A stretch of 40,945 nucleotides of DNA from a bacterium (GTDB lineage: Bacteria > Zhuqueibacterota > Zhuqueibacteria > Residuimicrobiales > Krinioviventaceae), in contig JAKQIY010000036.1 in NCBI GenBank assembly GCA_029561455.1, positions 1-40,945 on the forward strand, in the 5' to 3' direction. The notes beneath the pieces are model-generated. The model was not told the origin of the DNA. It ran no database searches and saw only the letters and a list, made by a program, of their open reading frames with translations. Of the stretch, positions 7,716-15,815 are shown one piece after another. The translations under genes were made by a program, and so were the position numbers. How positions within the stretch are numbered: the first letter of the stretch is position 1; every line of letters starts with the position of its first letter.

Positions 7716-9191
7716 TTACCTCCCCATCACTACGTGCAGGTATTGTGATTTTTGGGTAATTACATTGACAACCGGGTCCATAATCGCTTCACGAATACCG
7801 GGAATGATCAATGCGCTGGTAACCAGGCAAAGAACCGCCAGACAGATCATCGCCAGGTTCATGGACCAGCCAACCTTGTTTACGGTTTTTTCGATGATCT
7901 TTTCACCGTGGAAACCATAGCGCTGTACTTTCATGAATGAAGCCAGGGTTAATAGGCTGCCGACAACAGCCACCAAAGCATACACAGGATGCCCGGTTTT
8001 GATGGCGGCAATGATGATCACCAACTTGCTGAAAAAACCGTTAAATGGCGGAATGCCGGAAATGGATAATGAGGCAATCATGGAGGTGCCGGAAGTTACC
8101 GGTAAAATCCTGGATAGATTTCCCAGATGTTTCAGATTCCTGGTTCCCAGCGCCAGTTCAACCGACCCGGCATTATAGAAAAGTAAAGATTTAAACAGGG
8201 CATGGTTGAACATGTGAAAAACCGCGCCAAAAATTGCCAGCGGCGAAGCCAGGCCTAATCCCAGCAGAATATACCCGATCTGGCTGATACTGTGATACGC
8301 CAGCAGCCGTTTCATATCCCACTGGCCGATGGCAAGGAATACACCGACAAGTATTGATATCGAGCCTAACACCAGGAATAAAGTGAGGAATAATCTAGGC
8401 GCGCCTAATACATTGAAAAAGAACCGTATCAACACATACACGCCCAGGGCTTTGATAAGCACACCGGAAAGCATGGAAGATATGGGCGCCGGCGCTGAAG
8501 AATGAGCGTCCGGCAGCCAGGCATGGAACGGCATGGCGGCGGTTTTTAATCCGAATCCCGCCATGAACAATCCACCCACCCACAACACCATTTTTTGGTC
8601 AAGAAGCGGTAAACGTTGCGCGATAACAGACATGGTCAGCGAAGAAGTAGCGCTGTAAATAACGGCAATGCCAAATAAAATAATGGTAGAGGAAACCGAA
8701 CCCATAACGGCATACTTGAAAGCCGCTTCATATTCTTCAGCCTTGCCGCCAAAAGCAACCAGGCCAAAAGCGGCAAACAAGGCAATTTCCATAAACACAA
8801 ACAGGTTAAAAATATCGCCGGTCATCACCACGCCGTTCATTCCGGTGAGCAATAACATAAATAACGCATAATATTTCCAATCCTGCTGCAAATGCCGGAT
8901 ATATTGAATGGAAAAAAGCGCCGAGGTAAAGGAAATGATGGCGATCATAACCATCATAAATCCGGACAACGGATCCAGCACCAGGCTGATACCATAAGGA
9001 ATCGCCCAGGCGCTCATTTGATAGGTTTGCGTTTGTGCGCCGGTTATAATAAAACTGTACAGCGACATACACAATAATATAGTCACCGCAAACAAGGTCA
9101 AAATCACAGCAGCCGTATCTTTTTTACCGCCAATAAAAGTAATCAGAAAGGCTGTTAGCAGTGGCACAATAATCAATAAAGGCAGAATCAT
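7716..9191 (-). CDS. mnhD: Mrp/Mnh antiporter-like subunit D (NuoM/N-type)
   Basis: 491 residues, about 14 transmembrane helices, of the proton-conducting transporter family shared with complex I. Key charged residues are present: Glu135 in NLFVFMEIALFAAFG (TM5), Lys216 in FGLKTAAMPFHAWLPD (TM7), Lys247 (TM8) and Lys in NGFFSKLVI (TM12). It therefore looks fully competent for ion translocation, like MrpD/MbhH. It overlaps mnhC by 4 bp (ATGA). It is one of two antiporter-type subunits in this operon; the other is at 10547-12367. Confidence 0.94.
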   Translation of the reverse strand: MILPLLIIVPLLTAFLITFIGGKKDTAAVILTLFAVTILLCMSLYSFIITGAQTQTYQMSAWAIPYGISLVLDPLSGFMMVMIAIISFTSALFSIQYIRHLQQDWKYYALFMLLLTGMNGVVMTGDIFNLFVFMEIALFAAFGLVAFGGKAEEYEAAFKYAVMGSVSSTIILFGIAVIYSATSSLTMSVIAQRLPLLDQKMVLWVGGLFMAGFGLKTAAMPFHAWLPDAHSSAPAPISSMLSGVLIKALGVYVLIRFFFNVLGAPRLFLTLFLVLGSISILVGVFLAIGQWDMKRLLAYHSISQIGYILLGLGLASPLAIFGAVFHMFNHALFKSLLFYNAGSVELALGTRNLKHLGNLSRILPVTSGTSMIASLSISGIPPFNGFFSKLVIIIAAIKTGHPVYALVAVVGSLLTLASFMKVQRYGFHGEKIIEKTVNKVGWSMNLAMICLAVLCLVTSALIIPGIREAIMDPVVNVITQKSQYLHVVMGR

Positions 9192-9526
9192 CCTAACAGC
9201 CTCCTTATTTTGGTAATGTCAAAAGTTTTATATTTACCGTATAGCCGGACCGCCAGGGCAACCAGTAATGCGGTTATACCGAGTTCAATAACAATCGAGG
9301 TAAGCACCAGCGCCTGCGGTAAGGGATCGACCATGGCGGTAACACTTGTTCCCTTTTCCAGGATCGGATAATGGGCGCCGGTTCGGTAGGCAAAGATAAT
9401 GAGAAACAGGTTAGTTGAATAACCCATTATCGCCAGGGAAAGAATTATTTTCACCAGATCCCGTTTGGTTATTACGCCATAAAAACCCACCAGAAAGAGG
9501 ATAAAACACATCAGGTAAATGGTCAT
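9188..9526 (-). CDS. mnhC: Mrp/Mnh antiporter subunit C (NuoK-like)
   Basis: 112 residues, three transmembrane helices, homologous to NuoK/MrpC/MbhG. The second helix region IMGYSTNLFLIIFAYRTG and DPLPQALVLTSIVIELGITA are characteristic; the Glu in VIELGITA is the conserved membrane carboxylate. ATGA overlaps join it to mnhB upstream and mnhD downstream, indicating translational coupling. Confidence 0.94.
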   Translation of the reverse strand: MTIYLMCFILFLVGFYGVITKRDLVKIILSLAIMGYSTNLFLIIFAYRTGAHYPILEKGTSVTAMVDPLPQALVLTSIVIELGITALLVALAVRLYGKYKTFDITKIRRLLG

Positions 9527-9972
9527 TGTTCTTCTTCCTCCTCTATTTTAAATGCAGCCATAACCCAGACAACCAGGAACAGGGACATGGCTACCTTGAC
9601 GCCGATAATTATATTCAACAGCGGTATAGTACCGGCGCTGAATAAATGATACAAGGAACCTTTGATAATGTAATTAGCCAGAAAAGAACCGGCATAGAAA
9701 ATACCCAGTAAACCGACCAGCATGAATAACAGGGTGCTGCCCGATTCCAGTTTCTCAAGCAGAGGGATTTTAAGCCATTCACCGGTGAATTTGTGGCCAA
9801 AAGCCAGTAACACATTCAAAAAGGCCAGCGCTATTACAACCCCCCCGCCAAAGCCGCCGCCCGGCGTTAAATGACCATGCAAAATGATATATAATCCATA
9901 CAGGATAATTAACCATACCGATAACCGGGTAACGGTTTTAACAATCAGCGTCATTCCATCATGACTTTTCAT
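9523..9972 (-). CDS. mnhB: Mrp/Mnh antiporter subunit B
   Basis: 149 residues with four transmembrane helices. HLTPGGGFGGGVVIALAFLN is the diagnostic MnhB/MbhF motif (H-x-T-P-G-G-G-F). The C-terminus is a short acidic tail (EEEEEQ). It begins 3 bp after the MbhD/E-like gene and overlaps mnhC by 4 bp. Confidence 0.94.
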   Translation of the reverse strand: MKSHDGMTLIVKTVTRLSVWLIILYGLYIILHGHLTPGGGFGGGVVIALAFLNVLLAFGHKFTGEWLKIPLLEKLESGSTLLFMLVGLLGIFYAGSFLANYIIKGSLYHLFSAGTIPLLNIIIGVKVAMSLFLVVWVMAAFKIEEEEEQ

Positions 9973-9975
9973 TTT

Positions 9976-10518
9976 TCACCTTTTTTCCATTTTTGTACGG
10001 GATTTAATTCTTAATACAGTCAGGGCGCCTAAAATAGCGGTAAACAACACTGTCACTTCACCAAGGGTATCATAAGCCCGGTAATCGAGAATGATCGAAC
10101 TGACCAGGTTGGCGGCGCCGGTTTCGGCTGCCCCATTATCCAGATAATACTGTGAAGTAGTCATTAACGGCTCGCCAAACACCGGCAAACTTTTAAAGAT
10201 GGGAATACTGAAAATAAATATGACGACCAATATAATGACGGTTATACCGGAGAGATAAAGATTGATCCGTGATGGAGTTTCCACATGATAATCTTTTTTA
10301 ATAAATGCTTTGATTAAAATAATTATTGCAAAAATCTCAAATAAAAACTGCACAATAGCCAGGTCCGGCGCCTGCAGGAACAGAAAAGCAACCGATACCC
10401 CCAAACCGACTATGCCGATGGCTATTATCGCCGAAAGAATATCTTTTAACTCTAACGCCACAACAGAGCCGATAATCATTATACCGAGTACAAAAGTTAA
10501 CCAGGTTTCAACAGGCAT
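9976..10518 (-). CDS. MbhD/MbhE-like fused membrane subunit (MrpA C-terminal equivalent)
   Basis: 180 residues. The N-terminal half (about 1-90) is a DUF4040/MbhD module with three helices and the LQAPDLAIVQFLFEIFAIII core. The C-terminal half has two more helices and ends DTLGEVTVLFTAILGALTVL, which matches MbhE and the end of MrpA. In archaeal MBH these are two genes; here they form one protein, as in the C-terminal part of full MrpA. Together with the preceding 606-residue subunit it reconstitutes a split MrpA. The conserved Glu residues in the first half are presumed to lie on the ion path. Confidence 0.85.
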   Translation of the reverse strand: MPVETWLTFVLGIMIIGSVVALELKDILSAIIAIGIVGLGVSVAFLFLQAPDLAIVQFLFEIFAIIILIKAFIKKDYHVETPSRINLYLSGITVIILVVIFIFSIPIFKSLPVFGEPLMTTSQYYLDNGAAETGAANLVSSIILDYRAYDTLGEVTVLFTAILGALTVLRIKSRTKMEKR

Positions 10519-10546
10519 TATAACCTCCGTACAAATCCATATCCGC

Positions 10547-12367
10547 TTAGCGGATCAACATCATAAAAACAAGCACGCCAATTAATATGTATAAAACATA
10601 CAACTGCAATTGTCCGGGATGACCTTTCTGGAACAACCCGGATAAAGAAAAAGTAAACCGGGAGCCCAAATCATAAATATCGAAATACTTTTTTTCTGCC
10701 GCATTGTAGAACTGCTGTAACGGGCGCATATTACGTATTTCATTATAGAATCCTGTACCGGTTATCCGGTATTTTTCCAGCGCCGGCATACCGCCGAGGT
10801 AATTCTCATCATAACGGACATTTTTTGTAGCCAGGTAAACGATAATGCCTACCAGGAAAGCTATAGTCACCAGGCCCAGTACCAGCAGCGGATTATAGGT
10901 ACCGAGGAATTCCGGGATCGGGTAACCGCTTTCTACCAGAACCGGGTAGATCAGTTTCTGCAAGGGGATTTGCAGGGCAAACAGGCCAAACAGGATACAC
11001 AAGGCGGAAAGCAAACCGGTAGCGAGCCATTGATTAATACCGGCCTCGCGGATGCGGTTATATTTGGCCGGACGCTTACCCAGGAAAATGGCATGCAAGA
11101 ACTTTAAAAAGCTGGCCAGGGTCAAAGCGCTGCCAAATACTGCCAAAATCAGGCAGATCAGCAGCCATATTTGTTGTGCAGGGGTTAAATCGCGGGCCAT
11201 TTCCAGCAAGCCCTGGTATATCATCCATTTGGAGAAAAAGCCATTGAACGGTGGAATCCCGGATATGGAAAAAGCGCCGATGATCGCCATAATAAAAGTG
11301 AGTGGCATCTTTTTACCCAGCCCGCCCAGTTCATCCAGATCGTTGCTGCCGGTTTGCTTTTCTACCGAACCCAGGGCGAGGAACAGGTTCGATTTATATA
11401 TAGTATGATTGACCAGGTGAAACAAACCACCGGCAAAAGCCAGTACACAACCACTGCCAATACCAATGATCATATACCCCACCTGGCTCACGGCATGGTA
11501 ACCGAGCAATTTACGCCCATTATGCTGGATCATCGCCATCATCACGGCAAAAATGACCGTCAAAGCTCCCAGGGTGACGATCACCAGGTGCATAGTAACA
11601 TTGATTTCAAATAGAATTGTCATCATACGGGCCAGCAGGTAAATGCCCAACAGTTTATCGAGCGAAGCAGGGAGAAAAGCTGCGCTTTCCACCGGGGCAT
11701 CTTTACTGAAATCGGGAACCCAGGTATGCAGCGGGAAACCGCCGGCTTTGGCAAAAGCGGCAATCAGCAGGCTTATAAACGCCGCCCAGGCCAGTTCGCA
11801 GTTCAAAGTTATATGCAGGCCGAATAATGACCAATTCGTTCCCGGTTGCAAAAACCGCATGGCAACCAGACCAAAGATCAAAAAGACATCGCTGCCGCCA
11901 ATAATAATAAAGGTTTTTTTAGCGGTTTTGGGAGTATCCGCCGTTTGACCCAACAGCGCAAATAAATACAACGCCAGACCGGAGAGTCCCCAGAAAATGA
12001 TAAACAGTAAAATGTTTTCGCTAATAATAACCCCGTTACAAACAGCAACCGTTAACGGGTATAAAAGCAAAAACTTTTTTTCATTGGCTTTATCCAGTCC
12101 ATGTAACGAAAAGATCAGAATGATAAAACTGAGAAGCTGAATAAAGGCCAGGACAAACAACCCTAACCGGTCGACAGTAAAAAGCGTTAAATCCATATAA
12201 GAAAGACTGGCGGCGGGTTCCAGAAATAGATAATAAATAAGAACGATAGTATAAGCCAGTCCGAAAAAAGTAAAAACTTTTTGCAGTAACGGCGGCACCA
12301 GACTATTCAGCGCCGCTATTCCCAAAGGAACCGCGACCAGGTAGATCAGTATTAAACTAGCGTCCAT
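10547..12367 (-). CDS. NuoL/MrpA-N/HyfB-like antiporter subunit
   Basis: 606 residues, about 14-15 transmembrane helices, from the NuoL/MrpA/HycC proton-conducting superfamily. Lys207 in FAKAGGFPLHTWVPD (TM7), Lys238 (TM8) and Lys in NGFFSKWMIY (TM12) are present. At the TM5 site where NuoL and MrpA have W-E-G-x-G, this protein reads FWGLSGLALY (residues 125-134): the usual Glu appears to be Gly127. The C-terminal ~100 residues form an extra hydrophilic and helical extension. It overlaps the large-subunit gene by 11 bp, so it is the first membrane-arm gene after the catalytic genes. It is an additional antiporter module compared with archaeal MBH, which has only the MrpD type. Confidence 0.9.
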   Translation of the reverse strand: MDASLILIYLVAVPLGIAALNSLVPPLLQKVFTFFGLAYTIVLIYYLFLEPAASLSYMDLTLFTVDRLGLFVLAFIQLLSFIILIFSLHGLDKANEKKFLLLYPLTVAVCNGVIISENILLFIIFWGLSGLALYLFALLGQTADTPKTAKKTFIIIGGSDVFLIFGLVAMRFLQPGTNWSLFGLHITLNCELAWAAFISLLIAAFAKAGGFPLHTWVPDFSKDAPVESAAFLPASLDKLLGIYLLARMMTILFEINVTMHLVIVTLGALTVIFAVMMAMIQHNGRKLLGYHAVSQVGYMIIGIGSGCVLAFAGGLFHLVNHTIYKSNLFLALGSVEKQTGSNDLDELGGLGKKMPLTFIMAIIGAFSISGIPPFNGFFSKWMIYQGLLEMARDLTPAQQIWLLICLILAVFGSALTLASFLKFLHAIFLGKRPAKYNRIREAGINQWLATGLLSALCILFGLFALQIPLQKLIYPVLVESGYPIPEFLGTYNPLLVLGLVTIAFLVGIIVYLATKNVRYDENYLGGMPALEKYRITGTGFYNEIRNMRPLQQFYNAAEKKYFDIYDLGSRFTFSLSGLFQKGHPGQLQLYVLYILIGVLVFMMLIR

Positions 12368-13544
12368 AAATATCCCTCCTGATCCGTTCAGTCTTTTCGC
12401 GTGATAATTTTAACAGATCAATTTGCATGGGTTCTCTCTTGTTATCATAGACCCTGAGCGACCGTTCCGTGCAGCAATAGCATGGATCGACGGCCGCCGT
12501 GGTGATGAGGGCATCGGCAATGGGAATACCGACACAGGATGCCGCATAAGTCGGAATGTTAACATAGCTGGGGGCGCGCACCTTGTGGCGGATGGGGCGG
12601 TTGCTGCCGTCGGTACGCACATAATGGAACACCTCACCGCGCGGCGCTTCGTAACGCCCAATACCCTCTCCCGGCGAAATTTCTTTAACATTGTTAACAA
12701 TCGGGCCTTTAACTTCTTTTAATTTTTGCAGGCATTGCCGGCAAATTTTTATCGATTCGAGGGTTTCCAGCACCCGCAGCACCAGTTTGTCATACACATC
12801 GCCATTCTGCATGACTATCACATTGAAATCCACCAGACTATAAGCATCAATATCTTCAGATTTACGGATATCGGCAGGAATGCCCGACGCCCGCGAGGTC
12901 GGCCCGACTGCGCAAAAATTAACCGCATCGTCATGTTTCAACACACCCACGCCTTTGAGGCGCGATTTAATGACCGGGTCGTCATTCGCCGCGCCGGCCA
13001 GCATCGCCATCTTTTTCTCTACCATGTCCAGAATTTCCAGCAGTCCCGCTATTTTTTCGGCATCAACATCTTTGGCTACGCCGCCAACCCGCATCATACC
13101 ATAATGGTTGCGGTTACCGGAAATAATCTCAAACATTTGCAGCACCGGTTCGCGGTACTTCCATGCCCACATCCATAAAGTGTCATAGCCTATAAAATGA
13201 CCGGCCAGTCCCATCCATAACAGGTGGCTGTGAATGCGTTCCAGTTCACCCACCAGGGTACGGATATACCGGGCCCGCAGGGGAATCTCGATATTATCGA
13301 CATCTTCAATAGCATGCACACAGGCAATTGGATGCGAAGAACTGCAAATGCCGCAAATACGCTCCACCAGATAGATGGACTGGGTAAAAGTTTTTTGTTC
13401 GGAAATGAACTCGTGGCCGCGGTGCATCCAGCCGATGTCGAGGTCGATACCGACCACAGTTTCGCCATCAACCACCAGGTTAAAATATTCGGCCTCTTCG
13501 AGCAAGGGATGAAACGGCCCTACCGGGATTGTATTGCTGTTCAT
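12357..13544 (-). CDS. Group 4 [NiFe]-hydrogenase large subunit (HycE/MbhL/NuoD-like)
   Basis: 395 residues. Nickel-iron site ligands are intact: ERICGICSSSHP (C64, C67) near the N-terminus and DPCYCCTER (C355, C358) near the C-terminus, so this is a hydrogenase and not a complex I NuoD. The C-terminal motif is followed by a 34-residue tail, close to the 32-residue peptide that HycI removes from E. coli HycE. Group 4 membership follows from the short length, the D-P-C-x-x-C-T-E-R form and the NuoC, NuoB, NuoH and Mrp neighbours. It catalyses H+/H2 interconversion at the cytoplasmic face of the membrane. It overlaps the NuoC-like gene by 4 bp. Confidence 0.95.
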   Translation of the reverse strand: MNSNTIPVGPFHPLLEEAEYFNLVVDGETVVGIDLDIGWMHRGHEFISEQKTFTQSIYLVERICGICSSSHPIACVHAIEDVDNIEIPLRARYIRTLVGELERIHSHLLWMGLAGHFIGYDTLWMWAWKYREPVLQMFEIISGNRNHYGMMRVGGVAKDVDAEKIAGLLEILDMVEKKMAMLAGAANDDPVIKSRLKGVGVLKHDDAVNFCAVGPTSRASGIPADIRKSEDIDAYSLVDFNVIVMQNGDVYDKLVLRVLETLESIKICRQCLQKLKEVKGPIVNNVKEISPGEGIGRYEAPRGEVFHYVRTDGSNRPIRHKVRAPSYVNIPTYAASCVGIPIADALITTAAVDPCYCCTERSLRVYDNKREPMQIDLLKLSREKTERIRRDIYGR

Positions 13545-13972
13545 GACATCCTCCTGAATCGTAAAGGTTTATCTAATCCCTGTGGATGGTCTTTGGAAAG
13601 CAGGCGTTCCGGCCGCGGATGGCCGATAAATTCAATGCCCCAAAATTCTGCCATTTCCCGTTCAATCCATTCCGCCCCCCTGATAATCGGGGTGATCGAA
13701 TTCATAACCGGCTTTTGCAGATTGGTCATTACAACTCTTGGGCAATAGTACTGCCCGGTGGCGTCATGCGAGAAATGATAGAGCACTTCAATACCATGAT
13801 ACATTTCAGTGGCTGTGGCTGTAGATAACCGGCAGCCCATTTTATGAAACAAGAATTTAACAACCTCATGCAGGTCGTCATTATTCACTTCAAAATATAA
13901 CCGTCCCTTCTTGTCGATGGTTTTATGTATTTTATTTCCCATTGCTTCCAGGAACTCCTTGCAATCAGCCAT
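13541..13972 (-). CDS. NuoC/HycE-N-like hydrogenase subunit (30-kDa type)
   Basis: 143 residues of the complex I 30-kDa family (NuoC, MbhK, EchD, or the N-terminal part of HycE). The family core runs through GAEWIEREMAEFWGIEFIGH and the terminal DHPQGLDKPLRF. It has no cofactor and serves as a structural subunit that docks the large subunit on the membrane arm. In E. coli HycE this domain is fused to the catalytic subunit; here it is a separate gene. It overlaps the small-subunit gene by 8 bp. Confidence 0.92.
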   Translation of the reverse strand: MADCKEFLEAMGNKIHKTIDKKGRLYFEVNNDDLHEVVKFLFHKMGCRLSTATATEMYHGIEVLYHFSHDATGQYYCPRVVMTNLQKPVMNSITPIIRGAEWIEREMAEFWGIEFIGHPRPERLLSKDHPQGLDKPLRFRRMS

Positions 13973-14384
13973 TCAGCACCTCCACAAGTTTTACAATGCC
14001 CTCGATCATCGCTTCGGGTTTGGGCGGGCATCCCGGTATGTATAAATTGATGGGAATGATCTCCTCTCTGACAGGCACCTTGTTATAGCTATCATTAAAA
14101 CAGCAGCCGCCGGAAGGACACGTACCAACCCCGACGACAAAGATCGGCCTTGGCGCCTGTTCATAGAGATGTTTCACTTTGGGTGCAACTTTTTGATTGA
14201 TAATACCGCTCAACAATAACACATCGGCATGCCGCACCGACCCGACCAGCTTGATGCCAAACCGTTCGACATCATATTTCGGCGTCAACAGGTCGAGGAT
14301 TTCAATATCACAATTATTGCATGGCGAAGCGCTGACATGAAAAACCCATATCGATTTGGCCAGACGTTTATTATACCATCCCAT
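13965..14384 (-). CDS. [NiFe]-hydrogenase small subunit (HycG/MbhJ/NuoB-like)
   Basis: 139 residues, the short form without extra clusters. Four cysteines for the proximal [4Fe-4S] cluster are visible in VSASPCNNCDIEILDLL, GVGTCPSGGC and IPGCPPKPE. It transfers electrons between the nickel-iron site and the HycF-like or HycB-like ferredoxin subunits. There is no signal peptide, in line with a cytoplasm-facing group 4 enzyme. It abuts the NuoH-like gene with a 1-bp gap. Confidence 0.93.
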   Translation of the reverse strand: MGWYNKRLAKSIWVFHVSASPCNNCDIEILDLLTPKYDVERFGIKLVGSVRHADVLLLSGIINQKVAPKVKHLYEQAPRPIFVVGVGTCPSGGCCFNDSYNKVPVREEIIPINLYIPGCPPKPEAMIEGIVKLVEVLNG

Positions 14385-14385
14385 A

Positions 14386-15315
14386 CTACACTCCTAACAC
14401 TGCTAAAATTAAGGCAATGAAAGCCAGGGGCGTCGCGTATTTCCAAAAGAAATTCAGAGCCGTATCAATGCGGACGCGCGGATTTGTATTTTTTATAATG
14501 ATAATGAGCACAATAATGAGTATATATTTTAAAATCGCCCAGAGTATACCAATACCTTGAAAATTAAAACCGCCCATAAACAACAGGATCAGCAAAAACG
14601 GCAGAATAACATACATCATAAAATGGTTCAGCTTCCAGAAAGCCAGGGGCGGGCCGCTGTATTCCATAAACGGGCCTTCAACGATTTCTGTTTCCGCTTC
14701 GGGAATGTGAAACGGCGGCAGAGTCATTTTTGCCTGAATACATAACAGACCGATGACAAAAGCAATAAACCCGGAAACTGAGCCGATAAAAACGCCCTGC
14801 TCTGCCTGAACCAGCAGCAACTGTTCGAGATTAACCTGGTAACCGGATTTTATGATCGGGACAAGGCAAACAAGAATGAACGCCAGTTCATCGGCCAATA
14901 GCAATTTAATCTCCCGCCCGGCGCCAATGCTGGAATAGACATTGCCGGTTGCAGCCCCGCCCATAACGATCATAACCGAATAAACCATCAACAGATACAT
15001 AATAACCAACAAATCGCCGCCAAAGCCCCGGCTAAAAAACAGGGCCATACCGATCAATGTAGCAATAAAGGCCAGGGTGGCAAAAGCAATAAACGGCGCG
15101 GCTAAGAACAGTGAATGAATTCCCTCTTTGACGATGATGGTTTCTTTACCGAGCAGTTTAAAGAAATCATTGAAATTTTGCCAAAACGGGGGGCCGACGC
15201 GGAACTGAAACCGCGCCGACACTTTGCGGTCGATCCAGCCTACAGACAAACCCAATACTGCTGTAAACAGCAGACCGGGGAAAATCAGCAGAAAAAACAG
15301 GTATTCCGGATTCAT
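14386..15315 (-). CDS. NuoH-like membrane anchor (HycD/MbhM/EchB)
   Basis: 309 residues, about eight transmembrane helices, complex I subunit 1 family. The cytoplasmic loops read FQFRVGPPFWQNFNDFFKLL and FHIPEAETEIVEGPFMEYSG; the latter is the highly conserved acidic loop that couples the catalytic arm to ion translocation. It should seat the NuoB-like subunit on the membrane. ATGA overlap with the upstream HycB-like gene. Confidence 0.94.
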   Translation of the reverse strand: MNPEYLFFLLIFPGLLFTAVLGLSVGWIDRKVSARFQFRVGPPFWQNFNDFFKLLGKETIIVKEGIHSLFLAAPFIAFATLAFIATLIGMALFFSRGFGGDLLVIMYLLMVYSVMIVMGGAATGNVYSSIGAGREIKLLLADELAFILVCLVPIIKSGYQVNLEQLLLVQAEQGVFIGSVSGFIAFVIGLLCIQAKMTLPPFHIPEAETEIVEGPFMEYSGPPLAFWKLNHFMMYVILPFLLILLFMGGFNFQGIGILWAILKYILIIVLIIIIKNTNPRVRIDTALNFFWKYATPLAFIALILAVLGV

Positions 15316-15815
15316 ACTTTGCCCTCCTTGCGCCGCCAGTTGGGACTCTTGATCGCCAGGTGTTTACCCGCGAACCATAATTTGTTTTTGGGATCCTCCT
15401 CCGCAATTTCCAGCATTGCAAAGGTTTGTTCCGGTGCGGTTTTTACACATGCCGGCTGGTATTCCGGGTCTTGCTGCAATTGCTGTAAACAAAAATCGCA
15501 CTGTGCGGTAATATAGTTTAAAACTTCGGGAAAGATCGTGCCGAACGGACAAGCCAGTGCGCAGCTTTTGCAGCCCACACAGCGCATATTGTAACGTTTG
15601 ATCGTCCCGCTTTCCAGCCGTTCCAGCGCCTCTACCGGGCATGCCAGCACGCAGAACGATTCCGGGCACTGGCGGCAATAGGCGGCAAATTCGGCGATTT
15701 CGAGCAAGGTAAACGGTCCCCGGTTAGTCCGGTGAAACAGGTATTCACATTCGATCTTGTCCGCCGCAGCCCCGGAATTCAGTAATGCAGGAATATCGAT
15801 GAATAGCTTTTTCAT
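15312..15815 (-). CDS. HycB/CooF-like polyferredoxin subunit
   Basis: 167 residues from the ATG at 15815, which forms an ATGA overlap with the gene before it; a TTG two codons upstream is less likely. Cysteine motifs are CRQCPESFCVLACP, CVGCKSCALACP and CDFCLQQLQQDPEYQPAC, i.e. the DMSO-reductase-type electron-transfer subunit pattern seen in HycB, CooF and HydN. In formate hydrogenlyase this subunit carries electrons from formate dehydrogenase to the hydrogenase. Here no formate dehydrogenase is encoded nearby, and the gene follows directly after the flavoprotein pair. It is the likely wire between diaphorase and hydrogenase. Confidence 0.88.
   Translation of the reverse strand: MKKLFIDIPALLNSGAAADKIECEYLFHRTNRGPFTLLEIAEFAAYCRQCPESFCVLACPVEALERLESGTIKRYNMRCVGCKSCALACPFGTIFPEVLNYITAQCDFCLQQLQQDPEYQPACVKTAPEQTFAMLEIAEEDPKNKLWFAGKHLAIKSPNWRRKEGKV

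Noticed and set aside
12726-13178. 150-codon plus-strand ORF antisense to the hydrogenase large subunit
   Set aside because: Rich in His and Phe as expected from an antisense frame of a conserved gene; no independent support.
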